Part shown: positions 1 through 11,216 of the stretch, piece by piece
Position numbering within the stretch: the stretch's first letter is position 1
Layout: every line of letters begins with the position of its first letter
Assembly (NCBI GenBank): GCA_905221605.1
Contig: CAJNDS010000906.1
Coordinates: 1 to 52,835, forward strand
Length of the DNA: 52,835 bases
Reading direction: 5' to 3'
Source: Symbiodinium natans
Taxonomy: Eukaryota > Sar > Dinophyceae > Suessiales > Symbiodiniaceae
Notes under the pieces: generated by a model
What the model was told of the DNA's origin: nothing
Databases searched by the model: none
What the model saw: only the letters and a program-made list of their open reading frames with translations
Position numbers and translations under genes: made by a program

Positions 1-55
1 CCTACCCCCCCCTGAGGGGCCTGGCTCAACCCTACGATCAATCCAAGCCGAACCG

Positions 56-190
56 TCTCTTGAACCCTAAACTTCAAGAAACCCTAAACCCCAAAGCGTG
101 AACCTTGAGCCCTAAGCCCTCAATCCTAACCAAACCCTCAACCCTAAACCCCAAACCATAAACCATAAACCCGGAACCCTCAACCCTTAT
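56..190. repeat. degenerate telomere-like CCCTAAA tract
   Basis: Repeated ccctaaa, ccctcaa and cccaaa words with point changes are seen on the + strand near the left end. The C-rich strand reads left to right, which is the orientation expected near a left chromosome end, but decay and the many internal copies elsewhere make an interstitial origin equally likely. Confidence 0.75.
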
Positions 191-1470
191 TGCTTGGGGT
201 CCAGCGACTTGGGCGCTGCGGAATCACCATGCTCACACGGATGCGCTGGGCGGGTCGCGTAGCGTTAAAATCATTAGTCCGGTGAGATCAAACCAGGTCA
301 AGCAAGGCCCAATCAATCGGTGCCTGGGAGCGCAGCGAACTCCAGCGAAATCAAACTAGAGCTCTCCCCGTCTCCAGTTGCTTCTGCAAGCTTGGTCCCC
401 ACTTTCATTTCGGAGCGAGTCGTCTACGTCATACAACCTACTCTAGCTTAGGAAAGCGCACTGCAGTTCAGAAGACTGCAGTATAGCAACTCGGTGGTTT
501 AAGGGTATGCGGACTTGCTACACCTACTAACCTAGAGATCCTTTGAGTTCCTTACTTTCCTTATGCAGCCTTTGAAGCTTGCCCTAGCCGTTGCACAAGG
601 TCATGGGCCATGGTCTAGGCCCTCTACCTGCTTTAAGTTGGCCTCTACAAAGCCTCCACGACCCTGGCTCAGAGATGTTTGCAGGAGTCTAAATGTACTA
701 TATCCCACGAAACTCCAATGAATTCTTGCATCTAGCATCATCCAGTACAAGAGAAGAGCTATATTGCTATACATAAACCGAAGCTCACGCACCACCCCTG
801 CGCGACCTCGTGGATGCCGCGGATCATATATGGATGGCGTGCTCGTCCTCTTTAAAGCAAAACACACAAGGACCCGATCCAGTTGCCGTATTAAACCTTT
901 TTGCAAGTAGGTCGCCGTAAAAAAGAAAACCCTAAACCCGGTAACCCGTGGAATCGTGTATCTAGCTTCTGGGTCCTGTGCGGCACACGCGCAGTCCAAG
1001 TTTCTATGAATTGGGTCCGAGGTTGTTTGGGATTGGGCGGCTAGGTGCAAAGCCTGACCGTTTGTCATGCGTTGACATCGCATGCGTGGCATTGTCTGCA
1101 TGTGTGGAAATCACAGAAGCAAAGCGAGCACGTCCTCTGTCAAGTCCAGGTGAGAGCAGTTCAAGATTGCCGGTATGTCGCCTTCATTGATCCAGGGGCT
1201 GCTGGCACTGGTGTGTGGCGCGCCAGGGGCACATATGCATGTCGAAGAGCTTCACTGCCATGAGCCCACGACTTTCTTGGTAGCCCAGTAACCATATGAA
1301 TAAGGGCGCTTGAATTCCTGTTGGTTACTTTATAAGGGAACCTTGAACCAAAAGAAGGGAAAGGGGCAAGCTTTCTGCAAGACCACAATGGACATCAACC
1401 CGTCCACCTTCTGGCTCGTCTTGGGGCACCGGGGTCTTCTGGACGGTCGCCAAGTGGACCTGGTCGCGGC
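191..1470. other. no supported gene
   Basis: Only short overlapping frames on both strands are present. The 166-codon minus frame at 601-1101 has no convincing composition or splice sites, and I assign nothing here. Confidence 0.5.
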
Positions 1471-1473
1471 TCG

Positions 1474-1594
1474 ACCTAAACCCTAAACCCTAAACCCTAA
1501 CCCCCAAACCCCAAACCCCAAACCCAATCCCCAATCCCCAATCCCTTAACCCTAAACCCCAAACCCGAAACCCTAAACCCAAAACCCTAAACCC
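1474..1594. repeat. CCCTAAA telomere-like array
   Basis: Three exact CCCTAAA copies are followed by variants (cccaaac, cccaatc, cccgaaa) and then exact copies again. A smaller degenerate patch follows at about 1700-1745. Confidence 0.85.
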
Positions 1595-2122
1595 GCTGAA
1601 CGGCCAGGTGCAGCTCAAGAGCCAACTCTACAGCCTCCGCAGCGCGAAGGGACCCGAGGCGCTGTATGGTGGTAATCATTTCCTGAGCGACTGAATTTCC
1701 CTAAACCCGATTCCCGAACCTTGAGCCCTAAACCCAAAACCCGGCAGATAACAGTGACTCGGTTGAGGGGTCAGGGTTTACGCTTGCCGGTTAAAGTCAT
1801 TAAGGTTTTGGTATGTACATGTCTCGGTGGAGTTGTCGGCTTCAAATCTCGAGGCCTTGTGCCATCCCGGAACCTCAAAGCCACAAATTCGAATACTCTC
1901 AGCTCTAGGCGACCCTACACCCTACATCACAATGAAATCTTGAAAAGTCCTGGACTCTCAAGTGCTGTTCAAGCGTCGTCAGGTGTGAAGCGGAACTTGG
2001 CTGCACCCCCGGCAGCCTGTAGGCTCTCCATCCGACTCCTTGGTTGTGCTGCAAAACGTGTCTGCGGACTGATACAGAGCCTGTGCTACTTGTTGTTGGT
2101 CGTCGCAGTAGTCACAGTAGTC

Positions 2123-2262
2123 AGTAGCTAGTAGCTAGTACCTAGTAGCTAGTACCTAGTAGCTAGTACCTAGTAGGTCCTGGTAGTGGTAGTAGTGTAG
2201 TAGCAGTAGTAGCAGTAGTAGCAGTAGTAGTAGCAGTAGTAGCAGAGCAGTAGCAGTAGCAG
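2123..2262. repeat. 14-bp minisatellite grading into AGT/AGC microsatellite
   Basis: The unit tagtagctagtacc repeats about four times (2123-2176). It is followed by an imperfect agt/agc triplet tract to about 2262. Confidence 0.85.
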
Positions 2263-2409
2263 GCGCAGTAGTCTAAGAGGACTTGATTACTCCGCGAGCA
2301 ATTCACACAGGAGTCTCACAAGCAAAGGACGCAACCTTGAACAAAATAGGCTCCTGCTTCTCGAGCCTGGATTTAGAATTTATCCCCTCCTGGTTAACAA
2401 ACCACCTAC

Positions 2410-3220
2410 AGCGGCAGCCCATCTGTGCTGCAGTGGGGGGTTGAAGGTGGATCTTCGGGGCTGATTGAGACAAGGGTTCCTCCAGAGCGAGGGCACATCG
2501 GACTTTGGAGTTTTGAACGGCACCGACTTGTGCGCTGACGTGAGCACGCACAGGACCTGGTGTAGGGCTTTGGGTAGCTGAAGCTCGCAAGCTTTGACGG
2601 ATGATGCCATCAACATATCGACTTGAACATGCTTGCACTCCAACCTACTGAAATGTGCTAGTCTTTACCCTTGTGTACTAGCCGTGGTGCTGTGCCATAC
2701 ATACCCTGCTAGTAGATTGCCCCTGACACTGCGCAAGCTGCTACCGTACACGTCGCACAAAGCCCCGCCTCCATGGTATCTTTTGGAAGTACTGACTGCC
2801 TCAGAATGCCCAGCCACAAGGACGCAAAGTCATCGAGGGCCTCTCATCGCTTCGCGTTCCGGACTTAGGGAGGGGCTCCAGGGGCTCCTGGCCTTGTAGG
2901 GATTGGGTCGCGTGTTCCGAAGCCCTGAACAGCCCCCCAACCTTGTGCCCTCCTTGGCTTCGGACCGTAAGAAGATCTCTACTCTCGCCCTATGCAGTCC
3001 CTGGAAGACAGGAACTTCGTCCGTAGTTTCACATCGGGCCTGTGGTAAAAAAACCCTCAACTCCAGGGATTGAGAGCACCTCAAATCCACTCATGGCATT
3101 CAGGGGGGTCCTGGTGAACCCTCAGCCCATGCACCTTGCCCGTCGACCGGTACTGGTAGAAGCGCCCAAAGCGCAGCAAAACGCGGCGGGCGCTGGTGAG
3201 GAAGGACACCTTCTGGCTGA
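2410..3220 (-). CDS. partial 3-exon gene, function unknown
   Basis: Three minus-strand exons join with matching phase: 3220-3120, 3039-2924 and 2647-2410. The first starts after a TTTTCC...CAG acceptor and contains VSFLTSARRVLLRFGRFYQY. The second starts after a T-run plus CACAG acceptor and contains ETTDEVPVFQGLHRARVEIF. The third starts after TTTCAG, contains KHVQVDMLMASSVKACELQL and ends at a GTAGGT donor. Introns are 80 and 276 nt. The second intron would use a GC donor (AGG|GCTTCG). Minus the two leading bases the exons total 151 codons. Neither start nor stop codon is identified, so this is an internal part of a gene. The sequence is basic and non-repetitive with no motif I recognise. 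An overlapping 111-codon frame at 2303-2638 is probably a shadow. Confidence 0.55.
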
Positions 3221-3683
3221 CTGCCATGGTAGGAAAATTTGTCGTCCACACCTCTGGTAGTGCCCACCTACAGTTGGATGGTTGAAAACTACAGGATTTC
3301 ACCATAAGGCTGAGCACCTCAAACTACCCAGATGGGTTTCCCTGCAGATGGCCATATGCCCAGAGCGGCCCTAGAAGGAGCACTCATGTGCCCTGCGGCA
3401 AAGCGCGATTCCCAGTAGTTGCGAAATAAAATGGCACCCAAAGAAAAGCAGCAAAAGCACCTCCGAAACAGAAGACCCCTGCCGCAAGGCCTCAGACCTG
3501 TGTGCTCAACTAGGGTGACCCTGAAAATTGCGTGGAAAATATCCTAATTGGGTCCTCACAACCCAAAAAGGGAATATATAAGAGATATCAAGGGCCTACC
3601 TATAGCCAAAGTGCCTGAAAGACTGGCCTGAGTTTGGGCTTTTTTTGTCGACCACCTAGCTGAACTGAACGTCCACGAGTTTG

Positions 3684-3702
3684 GATTTAGGGTTTAGGGT
3701 TT
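3684..3702. repeat. short TTTAGGG tract
   Basis: Nearly three TTTAGGG copies are present on the + strand in otherwise featureless sequence (3230-4398), in which I see only single decayed telomere words and no supported gene. Confidence 0.6.
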
Positions 3703-4398
3703 AGGGTGTTAATGGGGTCTAGGATTTCGGGCAGTCGGAGCCCACAACTCCCAGATTCTTTCAGCTCCAGCAGATGGCCTTCTGCTTCTTCCCCGTCCCA
3801 GCTTCTGACTCGAAGGTGATGCTGCTGGATTGAAAGCACCACCTTAAAGCCCCAAACCCCACGGAGGCATGTCTTGGATTCGCTGGTCTAGAGCTTGCAG
3901 GTTGTGATCGTGATGTGGGTTAGACAGACTTCTGGAGCAAAAACTGGAACACCCCCCCCAGTTTCGGAGAAGGCCTAATCGGCCTAAACCCGAAACCCGA
4001 AACGGGGTTGGATTGGTTCCCTTCTAAAGCAGAGGTAAACTCAAGCCTTGCGACTCATATACTGTTTCAGGTCTAGGGTCCCCATCTGTGTGCGCCTAAA
4101 GTCGGACTAACTCTGCTTGGCCGCTCCAGCCAATAATGCTCATCGGAACGCTCCTGCTGTAGGGCTGCGCCGATTCAGGGTTTCGGTTTCGGGTTTGGGG
4201 TGAAGGTGCCTAGGCTTGTTTGTCGACTTTTGCGTGCAACCCTGCTCGGACCTTCAGAAGGGACCTAGTTTTAACAACCCATCGGCCCCCAGTGGGACGC
4301 CTACGATTTCGTGACGGAGTTTCTCCCAGCTGCCGGACAGTATCATTTTCCAACAAGGTGTCTCTCAGGTGCCTCCAACAAACCCTGTGAAGCTTTAA

Positions 4399-4505
4399 CT
4401 TACTGTTGGTTAGTAGGAATAAGGTACCATATGGAATCCCTTAAAGGGTATATAGGCGATATGTGGTACCTTATTTCCCCCCATTCCCTACTAACCAACC
4501 GTAAG
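4399..4505. mobile_element. MITE-like inverted-repeat element
   Basis: Imperfect terminal inverted repeats of about 30 bp (left begins CTTACTGTTGGTTAGTAGG, right is its complement with one change) enclose a short centre that itself pairs (GGTACCATAT / ATGTGGTACC). The element is 107 bp and non-coding. It may be related to the elements near 24.0 and 37.7 kb. No clear target-site duplication was found. Confidence 0.6.
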
Positions 4506-5417
4506 CTCAGGCCCCCCTGAGAGCAAGAGATCTAAAAGGCAAGGACCATGCCAGAGCTTCTGGCCGAGGCTCTTTTTCAGGTTTTGGTTTATGGGCTTTT
4601 TTCCCTCCTGCACAGCTGGGTTAAGGGTTTAGGCTTTAGGGTTTCGGAGGCCTAAACCCTTCTGAATCATAAACCCTGTCCTGGAAGAGCGGTGCGGCGG
4701 TGCGCACGGCGAAGCGCTTTACCCTGCCAACCAAGCCTCACTTGATTCTCATGCATCGCGGGTTCAGGGTTTTTTCTGCCACCCGCCTAGCTGATCGCTC
4801 TCGACTCCTTCGCAGGGACTATTCGAGGTCTCTCAGTATCTGTTCGAGTGGATTCCCCCCTCTCCTCATTCACCCGAGAAAAGAAAACTTAACCGATAGG
4901 ATTAATTTGCCGGGAAAGGAAAGGGGGAGTGATCTGGGCATGCTTCCATTCCAGTACGCAGTCCCTACTAAAGAGTCTCTCAGGTTTAGGGGTTAGGGTT
5001 CAGGGACCGCTTCATCAGAAGCCAGTTTAACCCCGGAGATCCAAGACGACCACCAGCCAATCATGGGCCCATTACAATCTTGGACTTCATAAAAAACTTC
5101 TGGGAAGCAGGTAGGTGTTTGGAAACCAGAATGGCCCCAAAGGGCCTTCGACAGTAAATGGATAGAGCTGGGAAGCCCCTGCAGACAACTGTCCGAGGCA
5201 TCGCTAGGGGTTGCAAACCTGAACCTTGCAGTTAAGGGCCAAGGGCCGAATTAAGCTTCATTGACAAAATTCGGCTTGTAAAAACACTTCAGCCCCGAAC
5301 TGGTCCAGCTGCATGGGCTGAGGTGGCTGGCAGCCGAAACTAGCCGCTCGCCCTAGCAACGGCAAGAATCAACGTTTCTGAAGTTCGCGCTCACCAAAAC
5401 TGTCTACAGCCCTCTAC
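4506..5417. other. no supported gene
   Basis: A 98-codon plus frame at 4700-4996 is open but lacks splice support. Otherwise only scattered decayed telomere words are present. Confidence 0.4.
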
Positions 5418-5540
5418 CCTAAACGCTAAACCCTAAACCCTAAACCCTAAACCCGAAACCCTCAACCCTAAAACCCTAAACCCTAAACCCTAAAACCCTA
5501 AACCCCAAAACCCTAAACCCTAAAACCCTAAACCCTAAGG
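5418..5540. repeat. CCCTAAA/CCCTAAAA array, left arm of inverted pair
   Basis: Heptamers and octamers (ccctaaa, ccctaaaa, cccgaaa) run on the + strand and include a rare aaacgctaaa variant. The mirror array at 5625-5766 carries the complementary variant. Confidence 0.9.
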
Positions 5541-5624
5541 GCGGCTGCTGCGCTGAGGCCGGGGCCTGTCAAGAACTTCATTGCACCTTTGGAGCCTGGG
5601 CCGCTTGTTCTTTGTGACGGAAAG

Positions 5625-5766
5625 GGGTTTAGGGTTTTAGGGTTTTAGGGTTTTGGGGTTTTAGGGTTTTAGGGTTTTGGGGTTTTAGGGTTTTAGGGTT
5701 TAGGGTTTAGCGTTTAGGGTTTAGGGTTTAGGGTTTAGGGTTCAGGGTTCAGGGTTCAGGGTTCAG
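5625..5766. repeat. TTTAGGG/TTTTAGGG array, right arm of inverted pair
   Basis: G-strand heptamers and octamers end in ggttcag variants. With 5418-5540 this forms an inverted repeat around an 84-bp unique centre. Confidence 0.9.
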
Positions 5767-6098
5767 GGACTGATGAAGTCGGTTCGGCGAAAGTGAAACG
5801 TTAGCGACGGGTGCACTAATATCGGAAATTGTAGTCTGTCAAGTATGCTTTGTACTTGTAGCTCATCGAATGATACTGGTCTAGCCATAGCTGGAGGGTG
5901 GCATCTGAAAGATCTGCCGCCAATGAACAGGAGAAGTGCAGATTGCGCGGGTCAGTGGTGTAATGGATTCCTTTTTGACAGTGAAAGCAGGTGAAGCACA
6001 TACTCCATTGTGGTTGAATGATATGCTGTCTAAATTTGTCTTGAAGAATTTGTGCTCTCTGAAAGTTGAGCAGGGCTGTTCTGAAAACACCAATTCTT

Positions 6099-6146
6099 TT
6101 CAGGGTTCAGGGTTCAGGGTTCAGGGTTCAGGGTTCAGGGTTCAGG
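6099..6146. repeat. GGTTCAG heptamer array
   Basis: About six copies of ggttcag, a telomere-variant heptamer, are followed at 6195-6210 by a poly-A run. Confidence 0.85.
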
Positions 6147-6438
6147 TCAGTCACCAACGCACCTCCTTCTTACAGACTGGGAGGCCGGAGCACGCAAAAA
6201 AAAAAAAAAACATACAAGTGGAATTCGGAGTTGAGGACTGTTCGTAGCACAGCAGATGCCAAAGTGCACTGCTCAAAGCAAAGCAACTCTTCTTGTTCAT
6301 TTTCGTCTCATCCTCCTGACGACGCGAGCAAGGTCTCACGAATGCCCTCAAGCTATACTGCATGTCTGCATGCCACAGTGGCTTTCCACGCATGCCCAGC
6401 GTTTGGGGATGATTTAAGAAGTTGAGACTTTTTTGAAG

Positions 6439-6589
6439 CGTGGACTGAAGTCGGCGCCAGGCCAAGAATTCATCCCGAAAAAGATCAAGGCCACCTACTC
6501 CGACATCTCCCTGCACTACGGCTTGGAAGTTCCCTGGCCGAAGCCCGTCCCCATCACATGCGTCCTCGGCTTCGTCAAGTTTCTGCAAG
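6439..6589 (+). CDS. internal exon, function unknown
   Basis: The exon lies between a T-run plus GAAG acceptor and a CAAG|GTGTCT donor. It encodes about 50 residues including IKATYSDISLHYGLEVPWPK. Third codon positions are very rich in G/C, first positions intermediate and second lowest, the usual pattern for a coding strand. The opposite strand is also open in register (6151-6639) but shows the reverse base pattern, so the plus strand is preferred. No domain is recognised. Confidence 0.45.
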
Positions 6590-6702
6590 GTGTCTCGCAA
6601 GAACCTGGGTTGCCCACGCAATGCTGCGAGTGCTTTCATCCTGAATTTCTCCGGGTTGTTCTGAATGGTCCCTTTTCGTGTATTTTATACAGTAAGGCAT
6701 GT

Positions 6703-6860
6703 AGTACAGTAGGGATCAAGCATTGCACGCCTTTTCGCGTGAATCGTGTCCGCTGCAGTTTCAGGAACCAACACTTCGCGGCCTTGCCTACCAGGCAGCT
6801 GTGCCATGATGTGCAAGGCCATGTAGAGGCACATCAGGGTGAACAGCGCAGCAAGAGAAC
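6703..6860 (-). CDS. exon with a membrane helix, function unknown
   Basis: After a CAACAG acceptor the minus strand reads a hydrophobic stretch (LAALFTLMCLYMALHIMAQL) and then a charged segment with ETAADTIHAKRRAM. A GTACTA donor or a nearby stop ends it. It resembles one transmembrane helix plus a cytoplasmic flank. It may belong with the membrane exon at 8196-8322 on the same strand, but phase was not linked. Confidence 0.35.
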
Positions 6861-7133
6861 CTGTTGGACCGCAGCTCTGGGTGGGGCCTACAGGCTTCAT
6901 CATGCTTTGTCACAGGCGTCCTAGGGTCATCATACAAACTCGTGCCAAGGAGTCAGATCACTTCCACCCCTCACCCCTGCCCCCCCCCTCACCCCCTTGC
7001 TCCCCCACACCCACCCCTCACAAGTTGTTCTCACAGACCTTCAACAGAGAAGGGAAACGCCACCCAAACGTGCTAGGGAGAGTGGCTGGGCGCATCAGGC
7101 ACGAAAACCTTGCTGCCCACGGCAATATTACAG

Positions 7134-7311
7134 ACAGGAGGATGACATGTCACCAGAGGGCTGGGATGACCCGCCTGCCAAGACCCATGTCGCTTCACGA
7201 GATGGAGCAAGGATCAGAACGATGGCAACGGTGCTGAACCTCAGAAGCATATTCTCCGACGGGACCCATGTCCCCCATGGTCAAGCGGCAATGGCTAACA
7301 GTGCACCTTGA
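7134..7311 (+). CDS. possible terminal exon, function unknown
   Basis: After a TATTACAG acceptor a plus frame of 59 codons runs to TGA. It includes QEDDMSPEGWDDPPAKTHVA and a basic segment, and the composition looks coding. No partner exon with matching phase was identified. The next frame, 7380-7835 (151 codons, basic C-terminal half), is open but unsupported. Confidence 0.35.
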
Positions 7312-8116
7312 GTGATTGCACGTGTGGGTTTCCGGTAGCTGCCAGAGCTTGGAGGACCAACTGATGATCGAGGATACCTTTGCACTCTTACACTCTTACA
7401 CTTCTACTTGGGGTTGGACGTTTCGACGACTCGGGTGATATGCGAGGCACAGTAAACCAAGATGCAACGACGCCAAAGGATGCTTCAAGCGTGTCAGGTG
7501 TAAGGGCTAAGGTTCACCCCATGGTGGCCTTCGGTTTAGTGCACAGGAAGTGGACTATAGATCCCCACCAGCCTCTTGCAAAACATGCTATTGATGACTC
7601 ATCGCGCAAAGCACTTAGTCTGGGAAAGAGGAGACCCCACAAGCTCGAACCTTTAATCAACCCTTTTCATTCTTGCCTTTTGCCGTGTGGCAAGAGAAAG
7701 CGGAAAATGGCAAGGCCGATTTCAAAGAAGTCCAAGATCCTTGGGGCTCAGGGCTGTTACCGTTTAGTAGTTTACAGAAGAAGGCACCGTGTACTATGTC
7801 ATGATATGCTGCATCGTACAGTACCAGGAACGTAGCAGTTAAGAAAAAAACTCACATCACATCAGGTGAAAGTCCGTGTTTAGCAGGGCACCTCTGCGGG
7901 CCGTAGGTTATCCGAAACAGGCCAAGATGCTGGGCCTGGCTATTCTGGAATGGCTGGACCCATGAGCAATAGGCCATCTGGGCACCCGAAATCACCGGGT
8001 ACCTAGGCACCGCGGGCGTCATGACGCAGAATCTTCAGGGACTTCGGGGCTTTTGATGTGCCCGTGATCGAGGCAAGTCCTCTCCCAGCTTTGCAGGAGT
8101 TGTACTGACCCTTCGT

Positions 8117-8166
8117 GGCCATGAAACTGCTAGATGGAGGTGCCATGAAACTGTTAGATGGAGGTG
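8117..8166. repeat. tandem duplication of about 24 bp
   Basis: The words catgaaactgctagatggag and catgaaactgttagatggag follow each other directly. Confidence 0.8.
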
Positions 8167-8195
8167 GCCCCCCTATTCAGCTCAGTGGCGAGAGC

Positions 8196-8322
8196 AGTTT
8201 TGCCCTTTCATCGTTGGTGACAGATGTGTAGGTGACGAGCATCATGGCGGCGATGTCCAACCTTCGAATCACAAGATCGTACCACCAGTAGCGGGGCTCG
8301 AAGCCGTTGATGAAGTACCTTG
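8196..8322 (-). CDS. aromatic-rich membrane exon of a Cys-rich receptor-like protein
   Basis: After a TATCACAG acceptor the minus strand encodes RYFINGFEPRYWWYDLVIRR followed by a hydrophobic run (DIAAMMLVTYTSV) and NDERAKLL. The pattern of an aromatic Y-x-W-W block, then an R-R pair, then a membrane helix recalls, from memory, the membrane region after the Cys-rich part of protist GCC2/GCC3 surface proteins. That is a family-level resemblance, not a proven homology. The exon probably ends at a GC donor (ACT|GCTCTC); unspliced it stops at 8177. The matching ectodomain is not seen nearby. Confidence 0.45.
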
Positions 8323-8362
8323 CTGTGATACTGTTACGAGTGGTCGCCCAAGAATTCGAATC

Positions 8363-8450
8363 CATACTACTACTGCTGCTGCTAGAGCTGCTACTGCTGT
8401 TGCTGCTACTGCTGCTACTTCTGCTACTGCTGCTACTGCTGTTACTGCTC
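8363..8450. repeat. CTG/CTA trinucleotide tract
   Basis: Imperfect ctg, cta and ctt triplets make poly-Leu or poly-Ser frames; I do not count those as genes. Confidence 0.9.
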
Positions 8451-8812
8451 GCATGTAGAGAGGCGAGGAAGCTCAGGTGTTTGGGCACAAAGTGGACCTT
8501 CTAAGCAAGAGGGCAAAAGATGAACAAACTGAATGGAACATGTTACAGGAAGCTGTTCTTTCAGGTGCCTTGAACAGCACATTAGCTGCGCAGACCAAAA
8601 AACGACTTGATTTCTCATCGTTATGTGCAACGAGCAGGAATATCAATACAAGCATACCTAGGGCTTTGAGAAGAGCCTGTTCTTTGTTCGTAACCTGCAA
8701 AGGCATGAGAGTTGATGGGCTGGCAAAGTCCTGATAATTCCGACTGTCCCCAAGGGGCGCAAAGCGAGTGAAAGATCTTGCAGTTTAAGACAAGGCTTTT
8801 TTGTGGCCCCAG

Positions 8813-9909
8813 GCGCCCAAACCTTCGCTGATTCTCGGGGCTGTTCCTGTCCTTGAGGTTCCAGATCACGTGGATGAGCAGCATTGGCATGCCAACGCCT
8901 CATCAAACCAATTGGTGAGATGCGCACATAGCAAACTCCTGGAATCAGCTCCAAATGCCGGGTATGTTGCGCATCCGTCCATACAGTACAATGTGGGAGA
9001 GTTGCAAGCTGTGGTTGCAATAGCACAAGTTTCAGGGACTGGGGATCCACGTGATCCACGCTGGTGGGCACAATCTCAGCCCGACGTGTCAAGCTCTTGA
9101 TCACGTCTAGGCTGCTGTCGGCCGTCAATTTGGTGCCTCACCCTTTTGTGGAGTTCAAAGGCCAGGGGCATTGGCAAGACAAGCAGTCCAAATTCATGGC
9201 CCATGTTCAGGGCCCAGATACCTCCGAAAGCCAAAGCTTGTGGGGATGTTGCCTAGCTCTGCTCATGCCGAAGACGGACTCATTTTGGCCGGGGCACACC
9301 AGCAGCTTAAGCCAACAATGGCAATGGTGGCAAGCGCCATGTGATCGCTGCTCCTGCGAGGAAAGCCCGCGGAGGCTTAGCATCGGGGTTCTGAGAACTC
9401 ATGGTTCGACAATGTTCGACAGCATTTATTTCCAGCTCATAATGCTCACTAGCGGCGCCTGAGATCCGCTTGAACCCTTGTCGTGATGCTTTACAGCTGA
9501 CCCCCGCGCGTCATCACACTACAGGGTCTCGAACTATCTCGGGGCCTGTGTCCCTTGTTTATACCTGGATTTCTTCGAGGGCTTCGCTGCAAGCGAGATT
9601 GAAAGTCTCAGTGGTCCAGCACTCCACGTCTGGGTACGGCAGGAGGCGCTGGACCACTCTGTCCTGCACAACCATGGAACTGTGCGCGGAAGGAAACCCC
9701 CAGCCGCGAGCAAAAACCGTACTGAAAACCGTAAATGGATTCCAAACCCACGCCTTCCATGAGGAAACTACCCACCTGACCCCAATGGAGGCGGTCTTCT
9801 TTGCGCTCCACAGAAAGCAACAGCCGTATCTCACAAGAGGGCTTGGGGCAAGCGTGATGGCCATGTTGGTAGGGAAAAGGAGGGACCAGCCAACCTGGCC
9901 TCCTCCTGA
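8813..9909 (+). CDS. 4-exon gene 3' part, function unknown
   Basis: Plus-strand exons 8813-8914, 9111-9340, 9525-9730 and 9764-9909 join with matching phase, total 228 codons and end in TGA. Exon 1 follows a strong T6...CCCCAG acceptor and ends at GTGAGA; it contains VPVLEVPDHVDEQHWHANAS. Exon 2 follows GTCTAG and contains GRQFGASPFCGVQRPGALAR. Exon 3 follows ACTACAG and contains YLDFFEGFAASEIESLSGPA and ALHVWVRQEALDHSVLHNHG. Exon 4 contains NGGGLLCAPQKATAVSHKRA. Introns are 196, 184 and 33 nt; the last is unusually short but removing it avoids an in-frame stop. The 5' end is missing. No family is recognised. Long overlapping frames at 9470-9964 (+) and 9559-10038 (-) are treated as shadows. 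Confidence 0.55.
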
Positions 9910-10822
9910 AATGGCTGGCACCAAATCATCTGCAGGTACTGCGACAAGAATCCAGGCCACCTGAGTCTTCCGAACACAAAGGTGCCAGGCTTCTGATGCC
10001 CAGGCATTCACAGCTTTAATGAAGTTGAAGGCTGACATAAACTATCCTAACTGCATCTTGAACAGCCTCCCAGCACCAGAACCAGAAGAACTGATCAACG
10101 CGCGGCTTGGCGGCATGTTGATCAAGGTCACCCATATCACCTGAAGGGGAGATGAGGGGAACAGTGTGTGGACATGCTGGAAATGCGCCGTTCGAGCATC
10201 TAGAGTGAAAGCTTGGAGCGAACAGCTCAAGAGCACCAGGACAAGCCCATTCTTCCCGGCAAGCTCACAGGAGGATTTTGCTGTTCTCTGTTGCAAGTAC
10301 TCTGCAAAAGTTCGTGTATGTATTTGAGTTTGGGCTTTCAAGGCTTGCGGCAACAAGCCCTGTCAAAGGTCCATGTGGCCCACCACACTTGATGTCCCAA
10401 ACACCCCACCTAACGACATGTCAGGGCCTTGCGGTGCTTGAATCAGACGGTTACAAGTTAAGCACGCATTGTCTTATTTTTTGTCAATGCTGACCACTCG
10501 TTGCTGGACACTCATTGTGTCCTTTGTTTTTGTTGTGTTGTTTTGTTGTTGATAGATGTTTTGAATTGTTATTATATGGCCCCCAGAGTCTCCAGCGCAA
10601 CAGGCCGTACATGGCCGTACACAAACGAGGATTGTGCCCATGAGGCTGTTGGATCTACAAGTTGCTCCAGCCTTGACAATTTCATGCGACCTCTGCAATC
10701 ACCAGCAAGCCCCTTCAACCAGCCCAGAGACGCGAAGCCGAAAACGCTCGAAGCCTAATCTAGCCTTCGAACCTGAACCGAAATGCCCTTGAGCCCCGAA
10801 ACCTCAGACCCTGAAAGCCTAA
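9910..10822. other. uncertain region with minus-strand frame 10042-10356
   Basis: The minus frame at 10042-10356 (104 codons) contains a hydrophobic segment (GLVLVLLSCSLQAF) and could hold an exon, but splice sites do not fix it. Nothing else is supported. Confidence 0.3.
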
Positions 10823-11050
10823 TTGAAATCCTGCAGATCGCTACAAGGCTCCATATGTAGGCGAACCCTACAAGAAGGGGTTCGTAGATGTTTTCTTGTT
10901 GTGTTGGGGGATCCTCTTGGGGAGGCATTTTGGCAAAGCCCCCCTGTTTGCCCCCCCCTCGAGAGCGGCCGAGGGGCTGGCACGGACTGGTGCAACAGCT
11001 GCAAGGGGCCGGGCCGCCGCGTGAAGAGGCCGAAGTCTAAAGTATCCTAG
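10823..11050 (+). CDS. small ORF, possible exon
   Basis: A 75-codon plus frame has G/C-rich third positions in its second half and ends GRRVKRPKSKVS. A C-x-x-C pair (DWCNSCKGPG) is present but is not enough for a zinc-binding call. Confidence 0.3.
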   Translation: MKSCRSLQGSICRRTLQEGVRRCFLVVLGDPLGEAFWQSPPVCPPLESGRGAGTDWCNSCKGPGRRVKRPKSKVS

Positions 11051-11216
11051 GCGAAGGCCCAGGAGGGCTTAGGGCATTAGGAACCCAAAATGGGGGGAGG
11101 GCCTTCGGGCCTAGTGAGTATGTGAACCATCTCAGACCTCTAAGTGCCACGACCCGAAGTCCGAATTAACAAATATGCCTGAAACCCTGACGCGGTCGCA
11201 GCTTCAAGCCTACGAA

